Positions 9,133 through 20,870 of a stretch of 64,000 nucleotides of DNA are shown in pieces. This DNA comes from Lactarius indigo (lineage: Eukaryota; Basidiomycota; Agaricomycetes; Russulales; Russulaceae): positions 248,001 to 312,000 of the forward strand of contig JAFKAC010000025.1 in assembly GCA_025766275.1 (NCBI GenBank). The letters are read 5' to 3'. The first letter of the stretch is position 1, and the number at the start of each line of letters is the position of its first letter. The position numbers and the translations under genes are program-made. The notes below the pieces were generated by a model, which ran no database searches, was not told the DNA's origin, and saw only the letters and a list, made by a program, of their open reading frames with translations.

Positions 9133-9135
9133 TGT

Positions 9136-10686
9136 ATGAATACACAGCGACCTCTCACACCAGAAGAAAAAGCCCATGTTCCAGTATACTTCTTCGACCC
9201 CTACTTTTTCCTTACCGACAATCTTTACTATGCCAAGTGGAAGGAAGAGGATATATCTAGCCCCACAGGGAAACACCCGTGGACAATAGTTGCTACCCAA
9301 CACCAAATAGTTTTTCAAGACCTTAAAGAAGCCTTTCCGGGTATCGACAAAGTTGAAAACATAAACTACAACGCCCTACACGCCACTTTCAAGGGAAAGA
9401 ACGTCCGTTGGAACTTTGTAAACGAACAGTGGATCTACCTAAACAACAAACCAGTCCACTTCAACACACCTAGCGAATCCGACGATTCAACAAGCGATAC
9501 GGAAGAAGTATCACAAATCCTAGACACTACTACCAAGAAACTCTCCGGTCTACTCTCCCAAGTAACCTCCCGACCCTCGACACCCCAGATTTCCCCTAAA
9601 ACCTCCGGCCCAAGTCGCTTCCCTGCAACAGTCCCACCACATCGACTCCCATCACCACCCCTAACCGTTCAAGCCTCTTCCTCAGCACCCCCCTTATCCG
9701 CTCCTCCTGTACCCACTGCAATGGCAGCTCCTGCACCTGCAAAAAATTTAGGCGCAGTGCCAGAGCCCTTTGACGGCAAACCCAACCATGCTGAGGCCTT
9801 TTGGAACAACCTGGCCAATTACTTTCATCTAAACCAGGATATCTTTAACACCGACGACAAGAAGGTATCCACTGCCCTTACCTATTTCAAGGTTGGGACC
9901 CCAGCAGGAGAATGGGCTCAAGATAGGCAAAAGAAAGCCTTAAACCCAACCGGTGGTGCAGCAATTACCTTTGGCACCTGGGCACAGTTCAAAACCGACT
10001 TTGATGCACACTTCGTTCCTGGTCACACTGCCATGGAATCCACCAACAAGATGTATTCTCTGAAAATGGGAACCCGACCTTTCAACGAATGGTTCCAAGA
10101 ATGGTCAACCCATGCTACACGAAGTGGTGCAAATGAACAAACCAAGATGTATGCTTTTCGACAAGCCATTCCAACAGCTCTAAACATGAAGCTACTTGGC
10201 ATATCCCCCATCCCTACCACCTTCGACACCCTTGTTGAGAAAGCAAGAGAATTCGATCGCGCCTATCGAATTTACGCTGGTCACGCCATTAACCAGTTTA
10301 ACAAGACCCATAAGCCCACCACAGGACGAGCCGTCCTAGCAGAGGACGATAGCGTAAATATCAACGCCTCCTCATCTCGTACTACCAAACCAAGAGCCAA
10401 ACTTACCAAGGAAGAGCGAGAGTATCGCTTCAAGAACAAACTCTGTCTGTACTGTGGCAAACCTGGCCACGTACTTAAAGAATGTCACGCCAAGACGGCA
10501 GCCATGAAGGCCAAAGGAGGCCAATCCAACAATAACGCCAGGGCGCGCGGCGCCTTTGTTGATGAACCAAGTCAGGAGGAAGCACCTGCTGACCATCCAG
10601 CAAACATCGGAGCGATATATCGAGAGATACTCCCTTTTGACCCGGACGCACGTCCGCGTTCGGTGCCTATTAATGAGGATTTTTAG
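9136..10686 (+). CDS. gag: Gag polyprotein of A2
   Basis: 516 aa from ATG 9136, the first ATG in a good position after a nearly ATG-free 3.2-kb leader. N-terminal domain (VPVYFFDPYFFLTDNLYY), Pro/Ser linker, capsid-like domain, and a CCHC zinc knuckle at about 10444-10485 near the C-terminus. It is over 95% identical to the visible part of A1 Gag. It ends in the same NEDF-TAG context, with pol in the -1 frame. No nonsense mutation, so A2 could still supply Gag although its Pol is dead. Confidence 0.93.
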   Translation: MNTQRPLTPEEKAHVPVYFFDPYFFLTDNLYYAKWKEEDISSPTGKHPWTIVATQHQIVFQDLKEAFPGIDKVENINYNALHATFKGKNVRWNFVNEQWIYLNNKPVHFNTPSESDDSTSDTEEVSQILDTTTKKLSGLLSQVTSRPSTPQISPKTSGPSRFPATVPPHRLPSPPLTVQASSSAPPLSAPPVPTAMAAPAPAKNLGAVPEPFDGKPNHAEAFWNNLANYFHLNQDIFNTDDKKVSTALTYFKVGTPAGEWAQDRQKKALNPTGGAAITFGTWAQFKTDFDAHFVPGHTAMESTNKMYSLKMGTRPFNEWFQEWSTHATRSGANEQTKMYAFRQAIPTALNMKLLGISPIPTTFDTLVEKAREFDRAYRIYAGHAINQFNKTHKPTTGRAVLAEDDSVNINASSSRTTKPRAKLTKEEREYRFKNKLCLYCGKPGHVLKECHAKTAAMKAKGGQSNNNARARGAFVDEPSQEEAPADHPANIGAIYREILPFDPDARPRSVPINEDF

Positions 10687-13600
10687 GCTCTTCCATCGTA
10701 GCACTGTCGATTGGAAGTATTCGTGCCAGTAGCGTTGTACATGGCCTTTCCTTACTAGAGACGCTCGGAGCCGAGCATGTACCTGTAGAAACAATTCGGA
10801 ATAGGAGAGCTCCTTCAATTGTTCTCAGAGTTACACTAGTAGGAAAGAAGTCTGGCAAAGAAATCAGTGCCCGCGCCCTGTTGGACAGTGGTGTGGAGGG
10901 CATCATCGTGGATGATGGGTTTGCGTGTGCAAACAACCTAACAATGCGAACATTAATTAAACCCTTACCAGTTAGAAACGTGGATGGGTCTCCCAACAAG
11001 ACGGGATCTGTTAGGTATACTACGATCCAGAGACTACGGATCAGGACTTCTGATGACAACTACCACGATGAAACCGTGGAACTCTATGCAACTACTCTAG
11101 GGGAGCACGATATAATCTTAGGAACAGATTGGCTCCAAGCACATAATCCTGAAATCGATTGGCATCAACCAAAAATAGCCTTCACACGATGTCCAAGAAC
11201 CTGTACCCTGTCCTCCTCAGCAGTTGTCATCTCTTCGAAAACACCACAAACGCGACATACGACTATTAACATCCTCGAACTTGACTATGACCAAGAAACC
11301 TGCCTCCCCATGAATGAAGAAAGTAAACCCCTGGAGCCTGCCTTTACCCAAGATGCCTGCGAACCATGGCTATGGATCCACAGCTTTAGCAAGTATGACC
11401 ACCTTGCAATCTGAGCAAAGATTACCACAAGCACCAAGATAGCAGCACGCACTGCACCCAAGCCTTCCACCGACCACATTCCAAGTCATTTCCAACGTTA
11501 CACCAAAGTATTCAGCGAAATCGCGTCCCACCGACTTCCCCAACACCAACCTTGGGATCATGCAATTGATATCAAGCCTGGAGCCACTATGAAGAATTGT
11601 GGCATTTATCGACTTACACCAAAGGAATCTGATGCCCTCAAGGAGTATATCTCCGAACACCTGAAGAAAGGTTACATTCGACCATCTAAATCACCCATGG
11701 CTTCCCCCTTCTTTTTTGTCGACAAAAAAGGATGGCAAACTCCGACCTGTGCAAGACTATCGTGCCCTCAATGATATAACCATTAAGAACGCAGCGCCTC
11801 TTCCCCTTATCCCTGAACTTATCGACAAGCTCCATGGCGCGCGCTACTTCACCAAGCTGGATATTTGCTGGGGTTACAACAATATCCGCATTCGCAAAGG
11901 CAATGAATATAAGGCAGCCTTCAAAACATCCTTAGGCCTCTTCGAGCCAACAGTAATGACTTTTGGCCTCTGCAACGCCCCTGCCACATTCCAAACGTTC
12001 ATGAACCAAATCTTCGAATCCTTAATTGATGATGGACATGTAGTCGTCTACCTCAATGACATCTTGATCTTCATGGAAGATATCTCCTCACTCACAGCAT
12101 TGACGCACGATGTGCTTCAACGACTGGAACGTCACGACCTCTACCTGAAACCTGAAAGGTGTACATTTGCACAAACCTCAGTCGAATACCTTGGAATCGT
12201 CATTTCCGATGGTCAAGTTTCTATGGACCCTGCAAAGGTTGCAGGTATTACTCAATGGCCCACTCCACGCACTATTAAACAAGTACAGGCTTTCCTGGGC
12301 TTTTGCAATTTCTATCGACGCTTCATTAAAGACTACTCCACCATTTCCCGCCCATTGTTCGACCTAACCAAAAAGGACGTCCCCTTTTCTTGGGATGCTG
12401 CGGCGGAAAGCGCTTTCCGCACCCTGATTAAATGCTTCACCGAGGCTCCTGTCCTTGCCCTGCCTGACCATTCCAAACCTTTCCGCCTCATCACCGATGC
12501 CAGTGATTTTGCTACCGGTGCCATTCTTGAACAACCTGATGCCTTGCAACGTTGGCACCCCATCGCCTTCCTTTCCAAATCCCTCCTTCCTGCTGAGCGT
12601 CACTACGAAATCTGCGACAAGGAACTTCTTGCCATTATCCATGCCTTGCATGCTTTCCGCCACTACCTAGAAGGGCAGGATGACGTTACTGAAATCTGGT
12701 CTGACCATGGCAACCTTGTCTATTTTACCACAAAACAGAAGCTTTCCCGCCAGCAGGCCCGTTGGGCCTTATTCCTCTCTCGCTTCCAGTTCATCATCAT
12801 CCACAAACCTGGAACGCAGAACAAATCTGATGCACTGTCTCGGCGTCCAGATCATAAAAAGGGGATAGCGGATGAAGATGAAAAGTGAGTACTCCTGGAC
12901 ACCAAGTATTTTTCCATCAATGCAGTACAAAGAACTGCAGTAACCATTCAAGGAGATACCACCCTCCGGCAGCGAATCAAAAACACCCAGACCTACGACA
13001 AGGAAGTCAGCATGGCCCTCGAATCCCTTCTAAAGAATGGCCCTCGATCCCTAGCTAAAGGCCTAGAAGAGTGGAACTTAGAAGACGGCATTATCTTGTT
13101 CAAAGGACAAGTCTATGTTCCCAAAGATGACAACCTATGAAGAGACATTGTTAAAACATACCATGACCACATTGCCACAGGACATCCAGGGCGATGGAAG
13201 ACCTATGAGTTGATATCTCGAGACTTCTGGTGGCCAGGCATATCAACATTCGTTAAGACCTATGTTGACGGTTGCGCCACATGCCAAACCACTAAAATCA
13301 AACCACGTACCCAAGTATCCCTACAACCAAATGCAATACCTGAAGAAATATGGGGAACCATAACAATGGACTTCATCACCGACCTTCCCCTATCCCACAA
13401 CTATGATTCACTATTTGTAGTGGTCGACCGACTCAGTAAAGCAATAGTCATTTCCCCTTGCAACAAAACCATCACTGCAGATGAAACAGCTCAACTCTAC
13501 CTTGAAAACGTCTGGAGACGTACTGGCCTACCTCAACAGGTCATTTCTGACAGAGGCCCCCAATTTGCATCAAAAGTCATGCAAGAAATTTGGAACAAAC

Positions 13601-14448
13601 TTGGAGTTAAATCCACGCTATCTACAGCTTTCCACCCACAAACCGATGGAGAAACTGAACGTGTCAACCAAGAACTTGAACAATACCTTCGAGTCTTCTG
13701 CAACTTCCAACAAGATAACTGGGTGGATCTAATCCCATTCATGGAATTTGCACACAATGCCCGACAACACAGTGCAACCCACAAATCACCCTTCGAGGTT
13801 TGGTATGGATACAAACCAGAGTTCATCCCCCCTACCCATTTCACCACCAAAATACCTGCAGCCGAGGAAAGATTAAATGCGCTAAATCAAATCTGCTCCG
13901 AAGTTACCACAGCCCTTAAAGTAGCAGCGGAAGTCATGAGAGGATTGAAAACACCTACCCCCTCTCACGAATTCAAGACAGGCAATCTAGTCTGGCTGGA
14001 AGGGACCAACATCCATACTACCCACCCCAAAGCTAAGCTTGCCCCACGACGCCACGGCCCCTTTAAAGTCATTTCCACCTGGGGAGTCAATTGCAAACTT
14101 CAACTCCCAAAGACATGGCGCATTCACCCAGTCTTCCACAACTCTTTGATCTCTCCATACAAAGAAAACACTACGCATGGCCCCAACTTCACCAGACCAC
14201 CCCCCGAAATCATCCAAGGGGAAGATGAACATTATGAAGTTGAAAGGGTCTTACAATCCAAGGTATCGCCTAACAAGAAGGGCATACTCTACTTGATCAA
14301 GTGGAAGGGGTATCCCGACTCTGAAAACTCCTGGCTCCCCTCCTCCCAAATGACCCATGCGCAAGACCTTGTTAGTCAATTTCACAAGGCCAACCCCAGT
14401 GCCCCTAAACCAAGGTCAACTAGTGCTAGTGGAATAGCACGACGTTAA
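10677..14448 (+). pseudogene. pol: Degenerate Pol of A2 (PR-RT-RH-IN-chromodomain)
   Basis: Same domain order as A1 Pol but inactivated. TGA at 11412-11414, 12886-12888 and 13138-13140 each replace a CGA (Arg) present in A1. One extra A in the run at about 11727-11732 shifts the frame before RT motif A. The RT active site reads YLND instead of YLDD (12049-12060; A1 CTCGATGAC, here CTCAATGAC). Motif A KLDIRW has become KLDICW. Integrase and chromodomain (13210-14448) remain open. All these point changes fit C-to-T or G-to-A at CpG. Confidence 0.93.
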
Positions 14449-14459
14449 AAAGGGGATAC

Positions 14460-15153
14460 TGTCACGAACCTATAAACCTGGTCGTGACTCAAGGTGCTTA
14501 GAGCCGGACCGGACCGGACCGGGCTTATGTCATCAGCTTCCTAAAGGGGAAATCCGAGGTCGGAGTTTGAATTTCGCTCTCTGATGGTCACGTGATGTGT
14601 CACGTGATTACTCTGCCTTTCCAAGTCACATGTGTACATGCACATGTATCGATCAACGGTTGATTGTTTATCAATCAACGAAGATATTCAACCAAGTCAT
14701 TAGGAACACGTGTCCTGATCACGGGTTCCGCAGTTGCTGTGGAATCACGCCATCATGGTGTAATATGGCATCATTAACTGCGGCGCAGTCACACCATGCT
14801 TATCCTTTATTCTGATTGGACAGTATTAATAATGTGTCTCTGGAATGTTCCAATCCGCAGTATTGCGCAGCACTCGTGGACAGGCCCTAAGCCTGCCCTA
14901 AACCTACGCACAGACCACCCCCTGTAGTATATAAGCTAGCGCAATCTATCGGACAGTCCCTCAGACTGTCCACTTGTGACATCTTCCCTCTTGTCTCTCA
15001 GCTCCTTCGAGTGCCCCACCTTGTGTGCGCCACTATCTTCTTTGAGTCAAGACGCCTCCTCTTCGCCCCCTTCGACGCTCCCTCCGTCTCTACCTTGCCC
15101 GCCGTCGTCTTCAACCATACCCCTCGCTGTCGAGTGACAGTGAGTTCACCACA
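14460..15153 (+). repeat. 3' LTR of A2
   Basis: TGTCACGAACC...TTCACCACA, 694 bp, preceded by the purine tract AAAAAGGGGATAC. It has the same TATATAA and GGACAGTC/GACTGTCC inverted repeat as the LTR at 5111 and a single copy of the 140-bp block. Its region downstream of the inferred start has no ATG. Confidence 0.93.
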
Positions 15154-15161
15154 GTAACCCC

Positions 15162-15656
15162 TTGAGCCTCTCGGGATACTCTGACTCTGACTACACCAAC
15201 TGCGTCGACACAAGTCGCTCCGTGGGAGGATACTGCTTTACCCTGGGCTCTGGCATGATCTCTTGGAGCTCACAAAAACAGGCAACAGTCGCCGACTCTT
15301 CTTGCTACGCCGAATACATGGCACTGCATGACGCCGCACACGAAGCCATATTCCTACGGCAACTACTCGGCGGGCTGCACCTCCTCCCCTCTTCTCCGAC
15401 TCGACTCCTCTGCGACAACGACACCGCCTCTCGCCTTACGGAGGACCACGTGTGGCACTCCCACACTAAACATGTCCACGTCAAATATCACTTCACCCGT
15501 GAACAAGTACATGCCGGGGAGCTGTCGGTATCCCGAGTATCTTCAAAGGAAAACACCGCCGACATACTCACCAAACCACTCGGCAAGGTCGACTTCCTGC
15601 GCCTACGCCACTATCTTGGGATATCCGCAGGGAAAGACGGTGAACGTTCAGAGTGA
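15162..15656 (+). pseudogene. Ty1/Copia RNase H fragment, 5' truncated
   Basis: The C-terminal end of a Copia polyprotein: SGYSDSDYTNC, SVGGYCFTLGSGMISWSSQKQ, CYAEYMALHDAAHEAIFLR, and ending ENTADILTKPLGKVDFLRLRH. This is the classical Copia RNase H tail. All upstream domains are absent because the family A array abuts at 15153. It differs from the Copia element at 43355-56846 in sequence and strand, so it is a second Copia family. Confidence 0.88.
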
Positions 15657-15825
15657 GGAGGAGACACGTTGCTCTTCCTTTTGGCGTTTTTTGTTTCCTC
15701 GTTTTCGTTCTTGTTTTCTTTCTTGTTTACTCTCTTACGACACACCCTTCCATTCACCTTACTATTCCAGCTATGCACTCAGATTGGACTCGCACGTTTA
15801 ACCCCACACTGTTGTCGAGGAGGAG

Positions 15826-16070
15826 TGTCGATGTGATGTCATCGCTGGGTCACGCCACACAGTGGCGGGGCCACGTGACTCGTTGTATATACGCGTCAGT
15901 ATCCGAACGCCCCCCCCCTCAGTTGCTTCTATCCTACCGTGACTGAGGGGTACATATCTTGCCCACTAAGCTATCTTACCGCCACTGACAGTACGATTAG
16001 ATAGTTCCAGGTATTATAATACAGTCGCTTCTATCCTACCGTGACTGAGGGATAGTTCCAGTTCTTTACA
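15826..16070 (+). repeat. 3' LTR of the truncated Copia element
   Basis: A purine tract (CGAGGAGGAG) is followed by TGTCGATGTGATG..., with CAGTTCTTTACA as likely end; ankyrin-gene sequence (CTTTGCACTTGGCG) starts immediately after. It contains two copies of TTCTATCCTACCGTGACTGA. The right boundary is inferred from the paralogous ankyrin gene around 59453; the left from the TG and purine tract. Confidence 0.65.
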
Positions 16071-18842
16071 CTTTGCACTTGGCGTCGTCTGTGGTGAGTG
16101 CTAATACTGTGTCATTCTTGATCCATCGCAGGACTGATATCAGTCGACAGAAACCCAACTCCACATTTCTTGGACGGACGAGAAAGCCAAAATCACTGGC
16201 ATGCGGATATTGATTGAGCACGGAGCGGACGTCAATGCGCAAGATAAGATCCACTCGACGCCTTTGCACCTGGTGGCGTGCTCTGGGAGCACCGAAACCG
16301 TGCAGCTATTGATAGAGCATGGCGCAGATGTCACCACGCAGGATGGGAGCCACAGGACGCCTTTGCACCTGGCATCAACTTTTGTGAGTGTGATAACCAC
16401 GTCATTCTTGATCCAGAACAAGGCTGATATAACCACAGGATGATCGCAGGGGTCCCTATTTTGAGAAGTCCAATGTGAATGCGGACGCTGTGGGACTATT
16501 GATAGAGCATGGCGCAGACGTGACTGTACAGGATAAGACCCAGTCAACGCCTTTGCATCTCGCGGCGTTCTCGGGCAGTTCCGACACGGTGTGTCTATTG
16601 ATCGAGCACGGCGCAGATGTCACCGTACCAGATGGGAACCATAAGACACCGTTGCATCTGGCGTCGTCTTCGGTGAGTCCCACAACTTCTCGCTTCTGAC
16701 CCGGAAAGTATGGGATTAATGTGAATGGACAGTGCATCAGTCGCGTAGGACTCATTTCAAAACTGAACAAAGAGAAGGCCGAAACTGTGAGGCTATTGGT
16801 CAAGCATGGGGTTGATGTGACAGCACAGGATGAGGATCTCTCAACTCCTTTGCACCTGGCATCTTCCTGGGTTAATCTTGAGATCATGCAGCTATTGTTA
16901 CGTTTCGACCCATACCCTTACTGTACCGGTTGCAACTACGGCGGTAAGGTAGATTAGTTGCGGACTTATGATAGGCGATTACGAGTACGATAGGAGATTG
17001 CGCGCTGATTGCTGACTGAGAACTGTGCCACTAATACTAGTAGTAGTAGTATTAGGGTTCGAGCTACTTACGCGACACGTTGGACGCTATATTACTGTGA
17101 CTCATAGCAGCGCTTGAAAGCCTGCTTGACTTGTATTTAATCTGTCTTGCAAAGACCAAGATATGCCATCTTGGTCTTCTTGAATCGTCACTTGTTTCTC
17201 CTTTCTTTCTCCTCCTTTCGCTCTATCATCTCTACAAGGAGTGCGCCTTCGAGTGTTCACCATCGCCTACGCTTGGACCTTCGTGTCTTCAAGATATTCG
17301 TCAAGACTGGACCTCCGTGTCTTCAGAAGTATTCGCTAAGTTGTTATCGCCTCTATAGAGCTCAAGTCGAGCTAACGTCGTGACAACGTTACAGCTATTG
17401 ATAGAGCACGGCGCTGATGTGACTGTCCAGGATGGGAGAGGCAGAACACCTTTGCATATGGTGTCGTCTTGGGTGAGTGCCAGAGCTACGCCATTTTTGT
17501 TCCCTCACAGGCCTGATGAAAATCGACAGGATGATGATCAGCAGTCACGCAATGTGAAGGTCGATGCCGTGAGGCTATTGGTTGATCATGGGGCGGACGT
17601 GACAATTCAAGATGAGACCCACTCTACGGCTTTGCATCTGGCGGCATTTTGGGGGAGGACTGAAACTGTGCGGCTATTGATAGAGCACGGCGCAGATGTC
17701 ACCGCTCAAGATCGTATCCACAGGACGCCTTTGCATATGGTGTCTTTTTGGGTGAGCCCATCACTCTTGGTCTAAGATACCGCTGCATACAGCTAACGTA
17801 AATGACAGGACGATACTAGCAATGATTGACGACCCCTTGGTGATGAGAAGTATATCGTGAAGGCCAACACTGTGAGGTTATTGGTCGATCATGGGGCAGA
17901 CGTGGCCGCACAGGATGACACCCACTTGACGCCTTTGCATCTGGCATCTTCCTATGGGAGTGTCGAATCGGTGCGGCTATTGATTGAGCGCGGTGCAGAT
18001 GTCACAGCGCAAGATAGGAGCCACAGGACACCTTTACATCTGGTGTCGTCTTTCGTGAGTGCCAGAACCATATTACTCTTGATTCGGCAGTGCTGATGAA
18101 TATGGACAGGAGGACAACGTGCACTCGCCCAAGTATCCTGTGAAGTCCCATGTGAAGGCTGACTCCGTGAGGCTATTGATTGACCATGGGGCAGACGTGA
18201 CTGTGCAGGATGATCACCACTCAACGCCTTTACACCTGGTGTCGTCTTTTGGGAGCGCTGGTACGGTGCAGCTATTGATTGAACGCGGCACGGATGTGAC
18301 AGCACAAGACAGGAATCACAGGATGGCTTTACATTTGGCGTCAACTCGGGTGAGTTCAGGGACTGCGCGACTCTTTATCGGCACGGACTGATGTTAACAC
18401 ACTCGACTCAGCACAGGATGAGGGGCTCGTTGACCAACAAGACAACTGGCACCAAAACTCATTGCGTCAGGCGAAGTCCAACAACAAGGCTGATACCGTG
18501 CAGCTATTGATACGACATGGGGCAGACGTGACTGCACGAGATGACACCCGCTCGACACCTTTACATCTGGCTTCATCCAAGTGGAGTGCAGAAACTGTTG
18601 AGCTACTGATTCAGCATGGGGCAGATGTCAATGCACAGAATATGAATCAATCAACGCCGCTCCACCTGGCGGCATCTTCCTACCATGCAGTGGAAGGAAC
18701 TATCGTGCGCCTATTACTTAAACACGGCGCAAATATAGATGCGAAGGATGGCGAAGGCCGGACTCCGGTTGAGATCGCGTCATTGTCAGGTCACTTTTGG
18801 GTTGCAAAGGTGTTGTCTGATCACTTTGCGAGTAGAGGATAG
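16071..18842 (+). pseudogene. NLR gene 1: ankyrin-repeat 3' half
   Basis: 3' part of a NACHT-ankyrin type gene; the 5' part is separated by the Copia/Gypsy block on the left. Tandem ankyrin repeats (LLIEHGADVTAQD..TPLHLAS) are encoded in exons of about two repeats each, separated by similar short introns (GTGAGT...CAG) always placed after LHLASS. Exon-sized pieces are near 16201-16390, 16475-16672, 16721-16895 joined to 17394-17471, 17560-17750, 17857-18054, 18140-18350 and the last exon 18462-18842, which ends VAKVLSDHFASRG-stop. A family B solo LTR sits inside one repeat at 16896-17393; removing it and one GCTAT restores an open repeat. It is a paralogue of the gene at 41782-60110. Confidence 0.85.
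16896..17393 (+). mobile_element. Family B solo LTR in NLR gene 1
   Basis: TGTTACGTTTCGACC...GACAACGTTACA, 498 bp, flanked by perfect 5-bp duplications GCTAT (16891-16895 and 17394-17398). It has TATTTAA and the GAAGACCAAGAT-type hairpin of family B. It is closest to the B3 LTR at 61163. No internal sequence remains, so it arose by LTR-LTR recombination. Confidence 0.95.
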
Positions 18843-18930
18843 AATGTATTTCCTGCGTTGTTTCTGACTCTTCATGGATACAGTATTGATCGACAGAAAC
18901 ATTTATTTGATTATTGAGCTCATGATAACC

Positions 18931-19722
18931 TGATACAAATGTGGATTTCCACTGCTACAGCTACGAAGTCGTAATCCTCGATTGTGGTTGACCTGTAAGG
19001 ACAATGGTGCGCCACATACGCAACCCCGTCAATGATTCGAACATCCGAGTTTTCTCACAAACTTGAACAACTCGGTCATTATTTGTAAGAGATCTGGCGG
19101 GGGTGCAAATTTACGGCTACCAAATGTTGCGATCACTGGCAATGCGGACCAACATAAGTACTAGTACGTCAGTCGGGAACTGAGGCAACAACAGCAGACT
19201 CTGCTACGGAGGCGACGTCACAATGAACCTGGGACATTTTACCTCCTTATACAGTACTAGGCAACCGTGTGCCTTTCCCTTAAACTGGTTTTTTTTTCGT
19301 ATAGTAGCTGATTCGTCTGCAGCCGTGTTGGCCGAGGCAGTGCAACAATAAGAGCAACCACTGCTGACCTTTCTATACACTCTACCTTACTTTCCTACAT
19401 ATTGGTTCCTCTCTGCACCTTATTGACCTCGACACACCCCCGAGCCATAGCTGCGCCATCTCCTAGTGCCTTGGGAGAGCTCTGAGCAGTCGATGACAGT
19501 AATATTATGGCCGTTGTGACAACAGCTGAGGTGGCAGGTGCGAGTGTAACGATGGCGTATCGGACGGAGTATCGGACGATATGCTGCTCGAAGTCGAGTT
19601 GGCGAAGGGAAAGGAGGGAGTGAGAGGCGAGGGTTCACGGGTGAGGATGGCCAAATGATATAGGATACTGTAGCTCAAGACAACGCACCTCTGGCTGGCT
19701 AGTCCTTTCCCCAAAGGACCTC
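18931..19722 (+). repeat. Intergenic repeat, copy 1 (NLR gene flank)
   Basis: About 790 bp starting near TGATACAAATGTGGATTTCC and ending near CTTTCCCCAAAGG, matching 40539-41324 in the same orientation with scattered differences and small indels. Copy 1 follows the end of NLR gene 1 and copy 2 precedes the start of NLR gene 2, so it is probably the duplicated spacer of an NLR tandem cluster. No coding potential recognised. Confidence 0.85.
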
Positions 19723-19810
19723 CCCGATCTGCTACGTCATCTTGCTTGCCTGATCTAGGTGATGGCGGGCCCAGCGCCCGCTGACCTGAGCGCGACTCTC
19801 AAGAACACTT

Positions 19811-19827
19811 TTTTTTTTTTTTTTTTT
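19811..19827 (-). other. Poly(A) tail of the LINE
   Basis: A pure T run on the plus strand directly next to the left target duplication CTCAAGAACACTT. It marks the 3' end of the minus-strand LINE. Confidence 0.9.
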
Positions 19828-20145
19828 GGAATCCATTTTCATGCACCTTGGGGTACAGAACCCTATGTAGCACTTCACTAAGTATTTACTGTTGTGCCCT
19901 GATGTTTGTCCGAGTCTGTCCTTCTTCTCTTCCCCTCCATTTAAAACCTCTCCACTCCTAGGATTAGAAGCAGTGTTGCGTTGCGCCAAGTGTCAGGTGC
20001 TTCTGAGGCACCGTTGCGCGCCAAGACGAATTGAAGCTTTTGCCGCCAGGTGGTGTGTGTCATCTTGGGTGCCTTGATGATTTTGATGTTTGCGGTTGCA
20101 AATGTGGCTGTGCAAAGAACTTGGGTTTGCTGGTCAGAGGACTCT

Positions 20146-20865
20146 TCATGCCTTGGTTGGGCTTGGGACATCTGCCCGTCGTAACGTGGGGTTTGGTGTG
20201 TGCATGTTGGGGCCGCTTTGTTGGCTTGCGGTGGCTTCAGTGTTTTTGTCTTGTTCAAAGCGGCCCGTTGCGTGTATGTAATTTGCTAAAGGGACCAGCA
20301 TGCTTGCGTCGTTTAGGATGTCTGCTAATTTGGGGTTTTTCTTTTTGCACTGTGCTATGAGTGCCCATCTCTCGTGCCCATAGGATGGGCATTCAAGGAG
20401 GAAGTGCCGGGGATTTTCTTTTGGGTGTCCACAGGCCGGACATCTTGCATTGTCCACCCGTTTAAAACGTTCGAGATAACCGTTGAGCGGTATGTGCCCT
20501 GTTCTCAGTTGGAATATGTGGCTGACATCCGCCCTTGATAACCTGTCGTCATTGATCAGCTTAAGGTATTTATTGGATGGCAGGGAGGGATCTATGTCAT
20601 TAGTCTTCTGTGCACGTGCTGACGTCACCCATTCAGTCTTCCACCGGTTTCTCAGGGTGGTTCTTTTCTGTTGAAGCGTGGCCGATCTGTTGATTTTTAG
20701 CAGTTTGCGGAGTAGCGGGGGAAGCGTTTTTATGTCTGAGGTTAGTCCGTCAGCTGCTATTTTTGCTTCGCCGTCTACTGCTTCATTTCCCTTGATACCG
20801 GAGTGGCCAGCCGTCCACCTGAATTTGAGTGAATAATTTGGGGAGTTCGTGTTTTTCTTTATACG
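20146..20865 (-). pseudogene. LINE ORF2 C-terminal piece (RNase H end, zinc knuckle)
   Basis: Continues RNase H after the 20871-33458 insertion: RIKKNTNSPNYSLKFRW, then the conserved TAGHSGIKGNEAVDGEAK end of RNase H, an Arg/Lys-rich linker, and a Cys-rich knuckle (CPACGHPKENPRHFLLEC) typical of fungal LINE C-termini. It ends at the stop at 20146. A reading from 20919 is extended into the insertion and is not the native start. Confidence 0.9.
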
Positions 20866-20870
20866 TGCTG

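Larger units (their letters stand above)
5111..15153 (+). mobile_element. Ty3/Gypsy element A2 with long leader, decayed pol
   Basis: 5' LTR 5111-5929, self-primer site 5932-5941, leader open frames 5956-9132, gag 9136-10686, broken pol 10677-14448, 3' LTR 14460-15153. The array interrupts a Copia element: right after the 3' LTR (GTAAC at 15154) comes Copia RNase H sequence. The 5' target duplication would lie left of the window. Three TGA stops, one frameshift and a mutated RT active site make this copy non-autonomous. Confidence 0.93.
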
